From Copromyces sp. CBS 386.78 (lineage: Eukaryota > Ascomycota > Sordariomycetes > Sordariales > Sordariaceae): a DNA stretch of 64,000 nucleotides. Numbering within the stretch: the stretch's first letter is position 1; every line of letters starts with the position of its first letter. The notes beneath the pieces are model-generated. The model did no database searches. It saw only the letters and a list, made by a program, of their open reading frames with translations, and was not told the origin of the DNA. A program made the translations under genes and the position numbers. The stretch is from contig MU839111.1 in assembly GCA_030685235.1 (NCBI GenBank), positions 62,001 to 126,000 of the forward strand, read 5' to 3'. This document shows positions 1 to 12,600 of the stretch, piece by piece.

Positions 1-1495
1 AAGCTTACTAGAAATCCCAAATATAAAACTAACGTAAAATAATTATACTAATAATAAATTTATTAAACTCTAATATTAATTAGGCTTTATAAACTAACTA
101 AATAAACTATAGTAGATTATTAATAATACCCCAAAAAATATAATTCTTAATAATATCTAGTATAGCTATAAAGCGGATAGGATTACTACTATTATCTTCG
201 TTAGGATTATTATAATAAACATTATTACAGGTATTGCGAACGAAAGCGATGAGTACGTACTTTAATTTTTAAATTAAAAGGATAAATCTATACTATAAAC
301 CCTATCGAATAATTATACTAACAATATATTAACTTCCTTATTTATACGTAATTTAGTAAGAAAAAGGGAAAACAACGTACAATATTAAAATAGAAATATA
401 TTTATAAAACTCTTATATTATATAGATACGAAATTTCGAAAACTATAACTTCGAAATTCTAAAGAAAGTAACCAACTAAGTTATAAAGTTAATAACCTAT
501 TTAAACGGTTCGATCGCTAGTATATCCTTAATAAGTAATTAGAGACTATAAGAATTATAAAAAACTAAGATAGTATACTTAAACTCGTTTTTCTCTATTA
601 AAAGAATATTAGTAAGGCGAACTCTACTACATATATTTATCACGAAGCTAATAATCTTGCCCCAACAATTTTGAATAATATAACCGGCTTTAATAAAGAC
701 TAACGTAGCGATATTAATAGTAGTATATTCGGTAGCGCTAATATAAATATTCTTCTAATAAAAGGAAACCTTATTAGGTAAATAAATAGAAATATTGAGA
801 ATACGACGGCTAACGTAATCGTTAAATTCGTCAAAAACAATATTAAACTAAGTATAATAATTAATTTAATTTATAACGGCTAGCTTAACGTCGTTATAAA
901 TAGAAGGGAAATAAATATTAGCAATCGTTTTACGGGAGGGAAGAGTATAAACTAAATTAACTATTTTAATAAATACCTTCATCTCTAGAATATCGAAGGT
1001 ACTAAACAACTTACCTCTATATAGGATAACTTTAATTATAAGAACGTTAATAGCTTCAATTTATTTAAATATAAAAATAAAGGTATACTAGCGTATATTC
1101 TCATTATTTTAAGCAAGGTCGTTAAATTTCTAACGTTAATAATTATTATAAATATTAAAATAATCACGTATACAGCTAACGTTTATTACCTTCAGCTAAT
1201 CGCAGTAGCGGCACTTGGCCTGGGGAACGAGATTGCCAGGGTACGGGCGCATCTTAAACTGGCGATAAATCGCCTCGTTTCAAGTAGGCGGTATTTTGTA
1301 AGGGTATTCTCTAGGCTCGTACGAGTCGATCGCAATCGGTTTCGTATAGTTTCGTTAATAATTAATAGAATTAATAATAATTGACAAGGTAAATGTGTAC
1401 GATAAATTATGGGGTGTGTGTACGGATTATTTATACTAGCGTCATTTACTGAATTTCAATTTACTGAAAATTTCTAAAAAAGTCTTATTTTTTCA
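1..1495 (-). mobile_element. RIP-degenerated hAT-family transposon (partial, runs off left edge)
   Basis: The sequence is strongly AT-rich and full of stops on both strands, with a sharp change to normal composition at about 1495. Read on the minus strand, roughly 1300 down to 300, it still gives a recognisable hAT transposase order. First comes a BED-type finger remnant (PYPGN...KCRYCD, about 1215-1275). Then follow a W/F-rich block with PSRK (about 920-1000), a segment resembling the IxxDxSxD...RILNIS core (about 780-850) and a SLQLLIKDIL block (about 510-560) matching the conserved C/S-HxLQLxxKDIL motif of hAT transposases. Many Gln/Trp/Arg codons are replaced by stops, as RIP produces. 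A less mutated patch survives at about 1195-1340. Terminal inverted repeats were not found; the left end lies outside the window. Family assignment is by motif memory, not by a search. Confidence 0.6.
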
Positions 1496-4275
1496 GAAAT
1501 AAACCATCCCTATCGTGGAGGGATGCCAAGGGCTTGCCTGGAAGTGGAATTGGTATCGTGTCGTGTGTATGCCGCCGCACAGTAGAAGCACGAGAACCAC
1601 AAGCCGGTGCATTCGGGGCAGAGGCAGGGCCTGAAATCCCGTCCCGTGGGGACCATTTGGCGATTTTTAGGGGTCCTGTCCCTCCTCAGTTGTTCCGTTC
1701 CAGGCCATCTCCCGTCCACCCAGATGGTGTTCACGACATGTGGATGGGCGGTAGGGTGTGCTCAGCCCGGGATGTCTCAAGGATGGCCGAGCAATCACAA
1801 GGCCAGAATTCAGCCTATCCTGGGCGGGAGGGCACAGTAAAAACCAGGAAAGAAACGCGCTCACGGCTTTCGGCGGCACCATGGGGGTGGAATGGCGCCA
1901 TTTCCGCATATTGATTTAAAGCTAAGCAGCCCGTTGGGACGCGCTGGGAGGATGTTCCGAAGTGGTCGGCACCGCTGTTCAACCCGCAATTCAAATGGAT
2001 CCCACCTCTCCCGACACGGGCCTGTCCCCAGAATGCCTATAATTGTCCACATTCATCAATCTTGACCTTGATTTTGGGACAGAGCCAAGACGTTCTAGAT
2101 CTCCAGAGACCGTCTCATCTGCAGCAGTCACCGCCGGGTTTGTCGAGATTTGCGATAGTTGTCCACAGATTTTCGTTGCTGAGGGGGGGTGTCTGTCGAT
2201 GATCCCTTGCATTGAATCTGTACAAGGCATGCCTATCAGTCACTCTCAGATCCGCTTGAAAAAGCACCCGATATGAGTGAGTCGCAAAACCCAAGCTTCT
2301 GTGACAATTGGCAAGAAGCTAGATGACAATATGAGGGACCTGATGACTTCATTGCGATTCCGGAGCGCAACAAGTGGGAGATAACATGATGTTGAAGTTG
2401 GTGCTTGAGTGTCTGGAGGTACAGTGTACCTAAGGTAAGGACGTTCGTTGTTGCGGTGGACCCCCAGACCCCCCATGCCCCAATTGTGCAAAGTTGCGAA
2501 CTCCTGCATGCACGGCACTCAACGCCGACGTCATAGTGGAGTCCACCTTCTCTGACTGCTGTGGGCACAGCAAGCGGCGCGCCCCTGTCTCAGCCGCTTT
2601 CCAGGACGGCAAGCCCAGTCGAAGTGTTCAAGCTTTCCCGGTGCAGTACAGTGCAGAGTGTTTACCCCGCGCACCGTATTTACCAAGACCCTGCTTCGCC
2701 AAATCAATTGTGCAGTCTAGACCTCAAAAGGGAAGCAATGATGCACATCACTGCCCCCCAGAGGGTTAAGCTTGGAGAATTCTCGATCTTATATCGGAAG
2801 GATTTCGGACGAGCATCGGCATGAAAATGCCATCTCATCAAAATACACGCACGAGGGCATTCCCACGGGCCAACTGCATGCGATTCGGACGACTTTGGCT
2901 GATGGATTAGGATCGGCCGGGCCGCGCGTTGGCCGTTGGACGTCCTTCGGACTTTCCACCGGGGACCACTGTCCTTTGTCCAGCTCCATGGCCCTCGGAG
3001 ATGCGAATAACCTCAAGTCCCAGCTCTATCTCGGATCAGACGGAACGGGAAAGTTGAATGCCAAGAGATCCAAAGTTGGACACTTGAGAGATTTGATACA
3101 CCCCCCTTCCTGGCGAGTTGCGGATGTTCTACATAACTTCGTTTCTCACCAACAGTGAACACCCGCGGCCACCACCTCTCACACTCGGTTGCATCCCGAT
3201 ACCCCTGTGCTGTGTGGCTCTGGCCTGGCAGAGTGTCGCATATACATAGAATCTCTACGTACACCGCGTAAGGCGTCTACGGCAGCACGGCATAAAATAC
3301 TGTTGTCACACCCAAAAGAATAATCACACCTTCACCGTACTTCATGATAGGTATGACAGCAATACGAGAAAGTCAGAAAGTCAGAAATCAGAAGATCAAC
3401 CGTTCGGCCCTGGCCCCGTCTCCCCGTGTTTCTCCTTCCCCAATCCAGTGTATCACCCAGCTTCCGTGTCGCGCCCTGCCCTGCTCCGCGTTACGCGGAG
3501 AAGTGGGAGATTTGAGGACATGGACTGGATTATGCCATTTTCGATAGCCGCTCCAACCCCTCCTCTTCTATCCCGAGTTACATCTCGGGGTGCGATTGAA
3601 GATCTCAGAGGTCTAGATCAGTCTATGCGAGGGCTCGCGAGTGAGGGGTACTGTAGAATGTCGATTTTCATCAACAGGCGAGGGTAGGATGATAATAATA
3701 GCCAACTGATTGATTTCTGCACCAACTACCAAGGGACTCTTTGTGTCACTCACACAGCGAGCAATGAGGGTGTTGTCAACGCCGTCATTATGAGCACATG
3801 ATGGGCTGATGCGGCTACGGCAATCGAGATAAGGGCTATATAGCTGTCTCACAACGACAAAGTGTTTCCGGTGTCAAGTAGTTTCGGCCGTGGTTCACTT
3901 GAAGATGATTCGAATCGCGTATGCGTAGCAAAAGCAAGCGTCGACATCTTGGTTCTATAGGAAACTTCTGGAAAATGATAAAGGTGAAGTGTCATTCATA
4001 CACTCAACTGACGACAAACATCGCAAGACCGGCGAGTCTAGCTTTCAACGCGACTCTCCGTCCACGTCCACCGTCCACCGTCCACAAGGCCACAACAGCC
4101 ACAGCCCTAAATCCACATCACACTCGATAAACACAAAATATCCACCACCACTGTTCATCAGTCCACCGCCAGTTCCCAACATGTGAAGCGGACCAAAAGC
4201 CCCTTCATAACCCAAACAACCCCTACCCTTTTCTCAACAAACAGAGCAAAAGAAGCTCTCCATACTTAACATGGA
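1496..4275. other. Intergenic, no gene recognised
   Basis: Composition is normal, with only short ORFs in all frames. None has a convincing start context together with a recognisable domain or splice continuity. No repeat, tRNA or 5S sequence was seen here. It is the proximal flank of the RIP island and may include promoter sequence for unknown transcripts. Confidence 0.5.
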
Positions 4276-4372
4276 TCGGGTATGGTGTAGCGGTAACATC
4301 GTTGACTCTCACTTTCCCCCAAAGGAAGTGACTGCTTTCTCAACAGCCCCGGGTTCGACTCCCGGTATCCGA
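4276..4372 (+). tRNA. tRNA-Glu (anticodon CTC) with a 27-nt intron
   Basis: The cloverleaf can be folded by hand. The acceptor stem TCGGGTA (4276-4282) pairs with TATCCGA (4366-4372). The D arm is GTGT-AGCGGTA-ACAT. The anticodon stem GTTGA pairs with TCAAC. The T arm is CCGGG-TTCGACT-CCCGG. The anticodon CTC lies at 4308-4310. An intron of about 27 nt (4312-4338) sits one base 3' of the anticodon, the canonical position for nuclear tRNA introns. Removing it leaves about 70 nt. A- and B-box promoter elements are the D and T arms. The CCA end is not encoded, as expected in a eukaryote. Confidence 0.9.
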
Positions 4373-4917
4373 GTGATAAAACGATTGTTTGTTCTGATCC
4401 GGAGGGTTTCTGTGCTAAAAAAATTCTTTTATTTTTTCTTTTTCCTCGCCTGTGTCTCGATTGGTGCTCGATGTTCCCATGCATGTTGTAACTGATCTTG
4501 AGACTTTCTCAAGTAATGAATGGTGAGATGGAATCTGACGTATAGTTCCGACCGAGATGAGTGTCGTGGAGGCACACTTGAGAAGTGTCTTCGACTTCTA
4601 ATGCACCTAACTCTCATTGAGAGTCTGTCGGCTATGCAACATGAATGGAACACCTTGATCCTGTCAGCGTCCAAGCAAATCTAGATCCAAGATGGTTCAT
4701 TATCAGCAACGGCTTCACAAGTAATGTCAAGTGCCATGGAACGTTACAGGCGAGTTTATAGCCAAACGATTTCCTGGACATCGTTTACTAGATGTAACCA
4801 CTGTCACATTACGGGCAAAGCAACTTCTCACTGACTGCCAAGGAATAAAAGATAAAGGGTTTTCGCACATAGATTTTCTAGGAACGGCTCTACCTCTTGC
4901 ACTCGGATTCAATAAAT
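4373..4917. other. Intergenic, no gene recognised
   Basis: Only short ORFs are present, for example a 62-codon ORF at 4731-4919 with no recognisable homology or splice extension. No structured RNA or repeat was seen. Confidence 0.4.
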
Positions 4918-5135
4918 GAAGAGGGGATATTAAAGGGGGGTGAAGAGAGAAGTGAAGAGAGAAGCGAAGAGAGAAATGAAAAGAGAGGTGAAGAGAGGTG
5001 AAGAGAGAGGCGAAGAGAGAGGTGAAGAGAGAGAAGTGAAGAGAGAAGTGAAGAGATAAAAGTAAAGCAAGAAAGTAAGAAAGAGTGACGAGAGAGTGAA
5101 GAGAGACCGAAGAAAGATTGAGGAGAAATTAAAGA
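4918..5135 (+). repeat. Homopurine GA-rich minisatellite
   Basis: About 215 bp of almost uninterrupted purines on the plus strand are built from degenerate 8-12 bp units of the form GTGAAGAGAGA, GCGAAGAGAGA and GAAATGAAAAGAGA. Pyrimidine interruptions are few and regularly spaced. Such tracts can form triplex (H-DNA) and expand by slippage. The minus-strand ORF through it (Ser/Leu-rich, 4890-5162) is a compositional artefact. Confidence 0.85.
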
Positions 5136-5475
5136 GCCTCCGATAAGAGAACTAACTATCATTAATACTTAACCCTCAGTCACCGGATATTCCCTTGTTT
5201 ATATGATGTCTGTCGAGATAAAGAGCTAGAAGGGACACTCATGACTATACGGACTATTCTTTGTTGTACAGTCAGAACTCGACCACATTATTGAACCCGA
5301 AAACTGGGACAATTCGAAACTATTTTCTGTCGTCACTTGGTACTTGTTTGCTTTGCCATTGCCACCATCTGGCAAGATCACACTCACATGCTTAGAGGTA
5401 GACAGGCCCGAGGAGGGCAATTCGCCACTGGGCTGCCAGAATGGATGACTTGCTACATGCTCGAGCATCTTCCGA

Positions 5476-5916
5476 TCAGCTCTTTGTTGGCTCGGTCTTG
5501 AGCTTGCTACAAATGTGTTGCTCTACCAACCGTTCTTTCAATATGTGCTGCGGTCTTTGCGGACTTGGGAGCTTTAGGTCTGTTTGTAATGTCAGTTCAT
5601 GTTTGATATGGGAACCCAGAGATGTTGTAATGACCTTGACAAGCTTAAGGGTTTCACGACTACCGTTGGCAGATCATGAACGCACCGAGGTTCTTGTCGA
5701 GAACATCCATCCCCTCAAGGAGCGAGAAGGGACACTTGTATCGATCAACGCCGCCAAATAGACTCTCAAAAGCTGTTTCCTCTTGTTAGTGAGTACCACC
5801 TGTGAATGGGCAATGCAAGCATAGACCTATATCATGATATTGTCTATGCTATGGGGTATCTGGAAGTCCTCTGCAAACCAGCTAGCCTCCTTGTCTCTGG
5901 CAAAAGTCATAATCCG
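5476..5916 (-). pseudogene. Decayed coding remnant of unknown function
   Basis: Read on the minus strand from 5916 to 5476, one frame stays coding-like for about 145 codons. It includes segments such as FARDKEASWFAEDF, SRSLRGWMF and RPQHILKERLVEQHI, and is broken only by TAG near the middle (after NIMI), by TGA (after TSVRS) and finally by TGA (after PTKS). The two internal stops are each one C-to-T change from CAG or CGA, which fits RIP or slow decay. No start codon or domain could be assigned and I do not recognise the family. The neighbouring minus-strand ORF at 5226-5468 may be its 3' continuation in another frame. An alternative reading with a GTAGTC...CATTACAAACAG intron in the same stretch cannot be excluded. 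Confidence 0.4.
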
Positions 5917-6498
5917 CTAATAAACATTAGTTCGCTTTTGTTAGATGCTCCCCGATATCTGATATGTAACAGTTCCGACTAGGCAAAGCTCATGGGACCG
6001 CCTGGCGACCGGACGGTAAAAAACCACTCAAAGCAGAAGCCCCATTATGACAACCATAACCTCCGCAGAGTTCAGAGTGGCGGCATACAATCCAGCCATC
6101 CTGGCACAACTTCTACTCACACCAGCGCAGGAAACCAAAGTTCCGGCCAGAGAACAAAGAGACAGATGCGACGTATGATGTAACAATAAAATGCACACCA
6201 GAAACAGAGGTCCGCGATCATGACGCGATATGGGTTCATATTACCCGCTCCTATTACTTCCCTCCTAACGTCTGAAATAAGATCGTCCTATAGTCTGATA
6301 TAGAGGTCTAGGCAGTCGATCCGCCACTCCCTCCTCCCGAGCAGACTCCTCAACCACTCCAGCCCCAATCCCGTCCACTCCACCCTTGTCCTGGCCGCCT
6401 TGTCCATCGCGGCCGTCGCAAGCGTGCCGACCGTCGTGTTGAACATGTCGAGAACCACGGCCGCTGTGCTGTTCGACCCTTCGGCCATGGCTGTGCTA
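5917..6498. other. Intergenic, no gene recognised
   Basis: The stretch lies between the decayed remnant and a doubtful membrane-protein fragment. A 66-codon minus-strand ORF (6288-6488) begins with an ATG in good context. It could be joined to the upstream fragment by a one-base shift in a run of five C near 6511, but alone it has no recognisable domain. Confidence 0.35.
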
Positions 6499-7122
6499 TT
6501 ATTCGTAGTAGGGGCGTAGATGGTATGTGTCGTCGTCGGGTTCGGTAGATCCTTTGGTTGGAACCAGTTGCTGTTGACGTCGAAGAAGCACCGGTCGGAC
6601 CAGTTACACGACGTCAGGAAGAGGATGACGAGCAGAAAGGAGCAGTATATGCATGGTCGGTTGAGGAAGTATGTGCAGATGAAGAAGACGAGGATGAAGG
6701 CGGGCGACGCGTTGGTCGGTATGAAGAGCAGTGGGAGCCAACTGTATTTTCCATGACTGTTAGTTTCTCTGGTCTCTCAAGAAACGTTCAGAGTAGTTAT
6801 GCGCCCAGCTTGGGGCATGTAGAACCTGACGAACCTCCGAAGACAGAACATTTTCTGCTTATGTGGTTGTTGCACAAAGGCAACTGGACGGGTAGTGTTA
6901 CTGTCCGAATAGTGGGGAAAGCGAATGAACGTGTCCTCCCTGACTGGAATCACCCGAGAGACCGTGAACGGCGCGAACTGAGATCAAGGGGATGAACGAG
7001 CGTGGTGCACACGGTGGTATGATTCCGAGGCCGAGCTTGGAGATGATGCTATGTACCTCGACGAAAAGGAGGATTAGACTTGTTGAGCAGAACCCGTGCG
7101 AGTAATCTGCAGTGTTGCACAC
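6499..7122 (-). pseudogene. Possible small multi-pass membrane protein gene or remnant
   Basis: Two minus-strand segments splice in phase. The upstream ORF is 7122-6902 and ends LFG plus two bases at a GTAACA donor. The downstream exon is 6741-6499, after a CTAAC...ATACAG acceptor, giving an intron of 160 nt. The joined product has hydrophobic stretches (STSLILLFVEV, PAFILVFFICTYF, CSFLLVILFL) followed by a Cys-containing hydrophilic loop (CNWSDRCFFDVNSNWFQP), like small fungal plasma-membrane proteins of the SUR7/PalI or claudin-like type. No ATG is present in the first segment, so a 5' exon is missing or lies upstream. The C-terminus ends at 6499, or continues into 6288-6488 if a run of C carries a 1-base change. 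Gene versus remnant cannot be decided from the sequence. Confidence 0.3.
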
Positions 7123-8650
7123 TCTTCCCGGGCTTTAACGTGGCGGGCTGGTTTCGTGGGAACCCCCGAAGCAGAGCGGTTCAAAGTTTGCTTGTTCGTC
7201 GTCAAAGAGCGAGTGGAAAAGTTGACGATTCCGTCACCGTCTAAAATTCGATTCGCCCGCCAGGCGCAAAACAAGCAGGAGGATCTGGGACTGGCGGATA
7301 AAGAAGTGCGAAAGCTCTATTGACAGTGTAATTGCACGGCGGCAGACAGAGCGCGGAAGGGCGATAATCGCGAGGGCAGTTAGTTACTAAGTCTTTTTTT
7401 TTTGTTTAGTTTTCGGGGTCATCCAGTTGTCAAAGGAACCTTGACGCGGCGGACGGGACGATCTGCTGGACTTGCAAGTGTCACTTGCGCAATCGGGATA
7501 TGACGCTGGGGCCGGGGACCGTTCGGTGGTGGGGCTGGGCGTTGCAAGTGGCTGCCCCTGCCAATTTCAGTTCAGTTGCATTCCATTTGCCGTGGCTGCA
7601 ATTCCCATGAGGCCGGGGTCGGGCTAGAGACGGATCCCCTCTTGCTTACTTAAGCCACGTGGTTGAGTGCCGACGACAAGAGTTGACGACAGTTCATCGA
7701 CAGTTCATCTTGGTCATCACCAAGAAGTTGCTGAGCTTGGATTGGGCTTGGGAAGACTTACCTAGAGTAAAGACTCCTCGTGTACTTTTCGTCTCATTTA
7801 AGCCTCCATGTCTGATCTTTGAAGACATGTTGAGCAGTTGGGTACTGTGCGAACCAGGACTCGAAGTCACACACTCTCCCTTCAGGGCATTTGTCATATG
7901 CCAGGAGAGCTGCTCCTTCAAACAGGAAGAACGGAATGGTTCACGGATATCGGTCCAAACTGAACGGGTAAATATCAATTTAGCTCAGGACGAAAAGGAG
8001 GTTGCACTTTCACCGGACCGAGCCAGCTTGCCATGAGACGCTAGGTACCGTTCAACTGGTGCAATCAAATTCAGCCAGCCCTGTTCTGTTGTCGTTGACT
8101 GCAGCCAGAGGTCGACTTTGATACATATTAGCAACAGCCTCATAGGCTGGGAAATGCGGTATTATCATGTCACACCCACGATAGGATCCGAAGTGCAGAA
8201 GAAGAGGCGACATATGTATGGATGCCGTCGTGATGCACATGTCTTCCCTGCGCTACTTAATGCAGGTCAGAGTCGGAACATCCATTGCTTAACGTCGACT
8301 GCAGTGGGAATCTGGCCGGACCCGTGGATGTGAAGTGAAGGCGGACATGTTGTCAGAGACAGCAGAGTGTGGCACGGACCACCGTGGCCATTATTGGCTG
8401 GACCCCATGCCCGGATGGTGGGAGGCCCATGGTCGCCTTGAAAATCTATGCGTTTTCTCTGGCTGTCACATCCTGCACATCTACCTAACCGTAGGCCTTA
8501 CATCCGTCGGTGTCAACAGTCAATCTTCTATGCAGGCCTGGGCCGCATTCAAAAGGAATGACCCTGAAGAGCAGACCGACGGGAGCCAATTGGTAGAAGG
8601 CAAAGAATTTTAATTTTTTTAAAGTAAGGAAAACAAGGTGGAAAGGTGAA
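7123..8650. other. Intergenic, no gene recognised
   Basis: Only short overlapping ORFs occur on both strands. There is a T-run at about 7391-7401 and nothing that can be assigned as a gene, repeat or RNA. Confidence 0.4.
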
Positions 8651-9693
8651 CCAGTGGTGAATGTGTGTTCCAGTTCTAGCAAACGGACAGAACCCCCAAT
8701 CCAACCAATCTCAGGCCCTGAGGCTAGGGCAATCTCTGCGCGGGCACTGCGGCAGCTTCCTCAGGTCCCGTCATTTTCAAGGCTCCGGGGTCCTTATTTT
8801 CCACTTTCAATTGCAGTGGCTGCAGCTTCCACTTCCTTCCTCTCCTCCTCCTCCCCCGCCAACCTGAACCCGCCAAACGGAACCAAACTGGCCCACGAAA
8901 CTCCCAACCCCGAGCCCTCTTTTCACCTCTTCCTTCTTTTCTCTCCTCACCCAACATCGTCAACTTCTTCGCGCGAATGCATCACACTGGCTACTGTCAC
9001 TTTCTTTGCGCGTGCCACTTTTGACCTTTGCAGCAGACTGGAGCTGAGAAATCAAGCAGCCAACTACCACTAGACTAGAATACGTGAGTACCGATTCCCG
9101 CTCACTGTATTTTCGCGCGCTCGCGCTCTCTGTTTGGGCCTCGGAACTCGCTGCAGTTGGTGGCAGGTGTCGTGGGCTCAACCCTGAGCCTCATGGAAGC
9201 TTTGAGCCCGACCGGGCTTGGTGAAGCTTTCTTCGGTTCCCGTTCACTTGTCTAACCCTCGCTCGTCAAAACAGCGTCATTGATTTTAAAAGAGTCCCAG
9301 CTGGAGCTGAGGTCCCCTCCTCCCACCAACATCGACCAACCCAGTCGCAACTCCCACCCTGCGTCACGGTTGGATTTAGGTAAATCGACAAACGAAAGTC
9401 CCTCAACAGAGCCTACCTACCATAACCGACGACAGACAACTGGTCACTGCACGAGCGCTGTCCATCGCACAACCCCCAACCGCCGCTCTCGGTACCGCCC
9501 TCCCCCCCTCGTCGCCGTCACTGTCCGTCATCAGTGACATTGCTTCAACCCCCCCGACGTCCCGAACCTTCTATTTCTCTGCCACTGCCACTGCCGGAAG
9601 GCGGCTTGCGGTAGAAAATCGAAATACCACCTTTGCGTGTTTGTTGTTGTCTGGATACCAAGTTGTGTCGATAGTCAGAAACGGCCATTCCTC
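8651..9693 (+). promoter_or_regulatory. 5' region of the EDC4-like gene with a probable 5'UTR intron
   Basis: The stretch is pyrimidine-rich, CT/CC-biased leader-type sequence with no long ATG-initiated ORF. A good intron fits inside it: GTGAGT donor at 9083, CTAAC branch site near 9250, and acceptor AAAACAG ending at 9274, about 192 nt in all. The downstream leader 9275-9693 is C/A/T-rich and typical of filamentous-fungal 5'UTRs. Confidence 0.5.
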
Positions 9694-12600
9694 ATGATGC
9701 CCAACAACTTCAACATGCGCGGTGGCAACGTTCCGGCCGACAGCGAATCCGACCGCGTCGTCGCGTCCCAGATGCTTTTGGCTCACCTGCGTCGCCAACA
9801 GTCCTCCACCAGCCCTAATCCGGCTGCTGGACCCAACGGCTCGAACCAATATGGCCAACCTGCTTACCACGGACACCACGGCCACGGTCACGTCCACAAT
9901 CTCCCCCAGGGCGGCCAGTCCTACTATGGGCCTGACTCTCCTGCTCTACCCGCTGACTTTCAGAACGCCTTTGACTCCGCCGCGTTCCTCCCTGAAGCCC
10001 CGACCCCGCCTATCCACGCATTCATTAACTCTCAGTACCCATCCGGACTGATGCAGCAGATCGGTGCCGGCCGCGACCTCCCTCCTGCTGGCGAAAATCG
10101 GACCGCTCAACTGTTGAACCTTCTCAAGTTTAACGGACAAGGCTCTTCCTCCAGCCAGAACCAGCCGCAGTTCTCCCAGGAAGCTCAGCCAAGCTACAAT
10201 GTCCCGCCTCCGATTCTTCACGCGCCCGCGCCAAGCAGTTCTGATCCTAGTGGGCTTCTTGCGGCTTTGATGCGTGGCGCGCACCCTGAACAGCCCAAGC
10301 CTGAAGCCGCGCCTGCTTCCTCTTCGTCCTGGAATCAGCCCGCTCCTCCCTCCGACACCCAGCAGTATTTGCTGAATCTGTTGAGCAAGCCGAAGCCAAG
10401 CCAGAACGATACGAGCGAGATTGTCGAATCCAGTCTTCTCACGCCTCCCCCAGCCGAGGACTCGAAAGACGCCGACAAACCTGTTGATTTGTCCCTCCTT
10501 GGGACCGTGCCGTCTCGATCCGAATTCGATTTCGAGCCTCAGGGTCTTGAATCCACGCCCCCCAAGTTCAGCTCGACCCCGCAGTCGCAGCATTCGCAAC
10601 CCGTGTCTGCCGCTCGGTCGGGAATATTCGGATTCTCTGGTCAGCATGACGGTCACTCGGGCAGTTCCCCTAGCCAGAGGACTCCCAAGTCATCTGCTGG
10701 TTCTACTATGGATCCCAATGCCAGCCGCGCCCCCGCAGCACCTGCGATTCAGATTCTGCGAAAGCATGATCCCCATGATCCCAAGCGGCCTTTAAGCGAC
10801 CATAGCGCCACGGGCAGCCCCGACCACACGAGACGGAAGCTGGAACATGTATCGTCTCCCCATGGGTCTACGGGTGCGCCTCGAGTCGCTCCCAACATCA
10901 TCACCGTTTCCCCTGGTGAGGAGGCCAAGGTTGAACTTGGTCAAGACCACGTGGAAGGTGAAAGGAAGAAGGAGAGTGTTGCTGAAGCTGTCGTCGGGCT
11001 TGCTGAGCAGGCCGACAGAGAAGCTCAAGAGGCGTTGGCTCGTGCTGAGGAAGAGAGCGCTCAGGCTGAAATTACCCAGGACCTCGAGCAGATGATGAGC
11101 GCTGAGACCGACGAGGATTTTGCCAGATGTGCCCAAACTGCCGCTCAGGCCATCCAGAAGCAGCTTGAGAAGAAGGAGAACAAGGACGTTCTTGAGGATG
11201 CTCTCGATGCCGAATTGGCCAAGGAAGTCAGAGATATTGTGGACGAAGCAGCTCAAGCCGCTCAGGGCCCGGTTGCGGACAGCTGGGAAAGTGCCGAAGC
11301 CGACGAGATTGTGGTGATTGAGGAGACAGCGGCACCTATCAAGGTGTACAACTTCCCCTTGAAACCCTGGATCACTATCAGTGTCCAGGAGACGGATGAA
11401 GTTCGCCCTGTCTTCCGCGAAGAAGCCATCCTGGACATTGCTAGGCTGAAGAAGGAGTTCGACCAAATCGATCGGAATCTTGTCTCGGCGTCAGAGAGCT
11501 ACATGGCCTACGGTATGTCCAAGGCTGGTGGCCTTCGGGTGATTCGTCAGGAGGACGGCAAGGACGCGAAGCTTTTCACGGACACTAAGGATAGAATCTT
11601 TAATGTGGCCATCTCTGCGTCTGCCTCGAACCAGCACCCCAAGGAAGCTATTATTGGTACCGGTGTGAGCGGCACAGTCTATTGGGTACAGCTCAAGAAC
11701 GGCGAGCGGGATCATCTGGAAGACGCTCATCCGGAGCAATACGGTTTTGCCCTGCCCCCTCTGTCAACACAAGAGGGCGGCGATGCGCCCGGCGGAGTTC
11801 TCAAGACGAGAGCTCGTCCTTCCTCCATGCACCCCGACTACTTTGCCGTTGGCCGCGGAAAATCCATCAACATTATTTGGCCCTCGTTCATATTCGAGAA
11901 CAAGCTTTTCAAGAACGCCCATGACCGTGTTGTCGACACGGAGAAACTCTTTAAGCAATGTTCTCTCAAGATTAACACTGGCAAGGCCGGGAAGGACTTC
12001 ACCTTCAGCCAGGATGACACACTGATGGTCACGTTGGACAAGTCGGGCCGAGTTAAGTTCTGGGATCTCCGCGAGTTGACCGCTGTCAAGGAAGGCTCCG
12101 ATCCCCTGAACCCAATGCCTGCCCACACCTCTTTGGAAATCAAGGAGCCTTTGATGACCTTGACCACCACGCCAGAGGGCGAGAAGGCCTGGCCTACGTC
12201 TGTCCTGTTGTTGGACAAGTACCGCCCGTACCAGAAGCGCGCTGCCTTGCGGTATATGATCGTGGGCATGAAGCAGAACCACACCCTTCAGCTGTGGGAT
12301 CTTGCCCTAGGTAAGGCTGTGCAAGAGTTCAACTTCCCCCACAACAAGGAGTCCGACGCCGTCTGCAGCGTCATGTATCATGCTCGCTCCAGCATGATTG
12401 TTGTCGGTCACCCTACTCGCAACTCGATTTACTTCCTTCATCTCTCCGCCCCCAAGTATGGTCTTAAGAACCTCTCACAGGTGGATTACATTCAGAGACT
12501 TGTTGCCCAGGACAACTCCATTCCACAGCCCGAAGCTACTGCCGTTATTAGTGGTATCCGGGAGTATTCTTTTGCCAACAAAGGTGTGCTGCGGAGTCTT

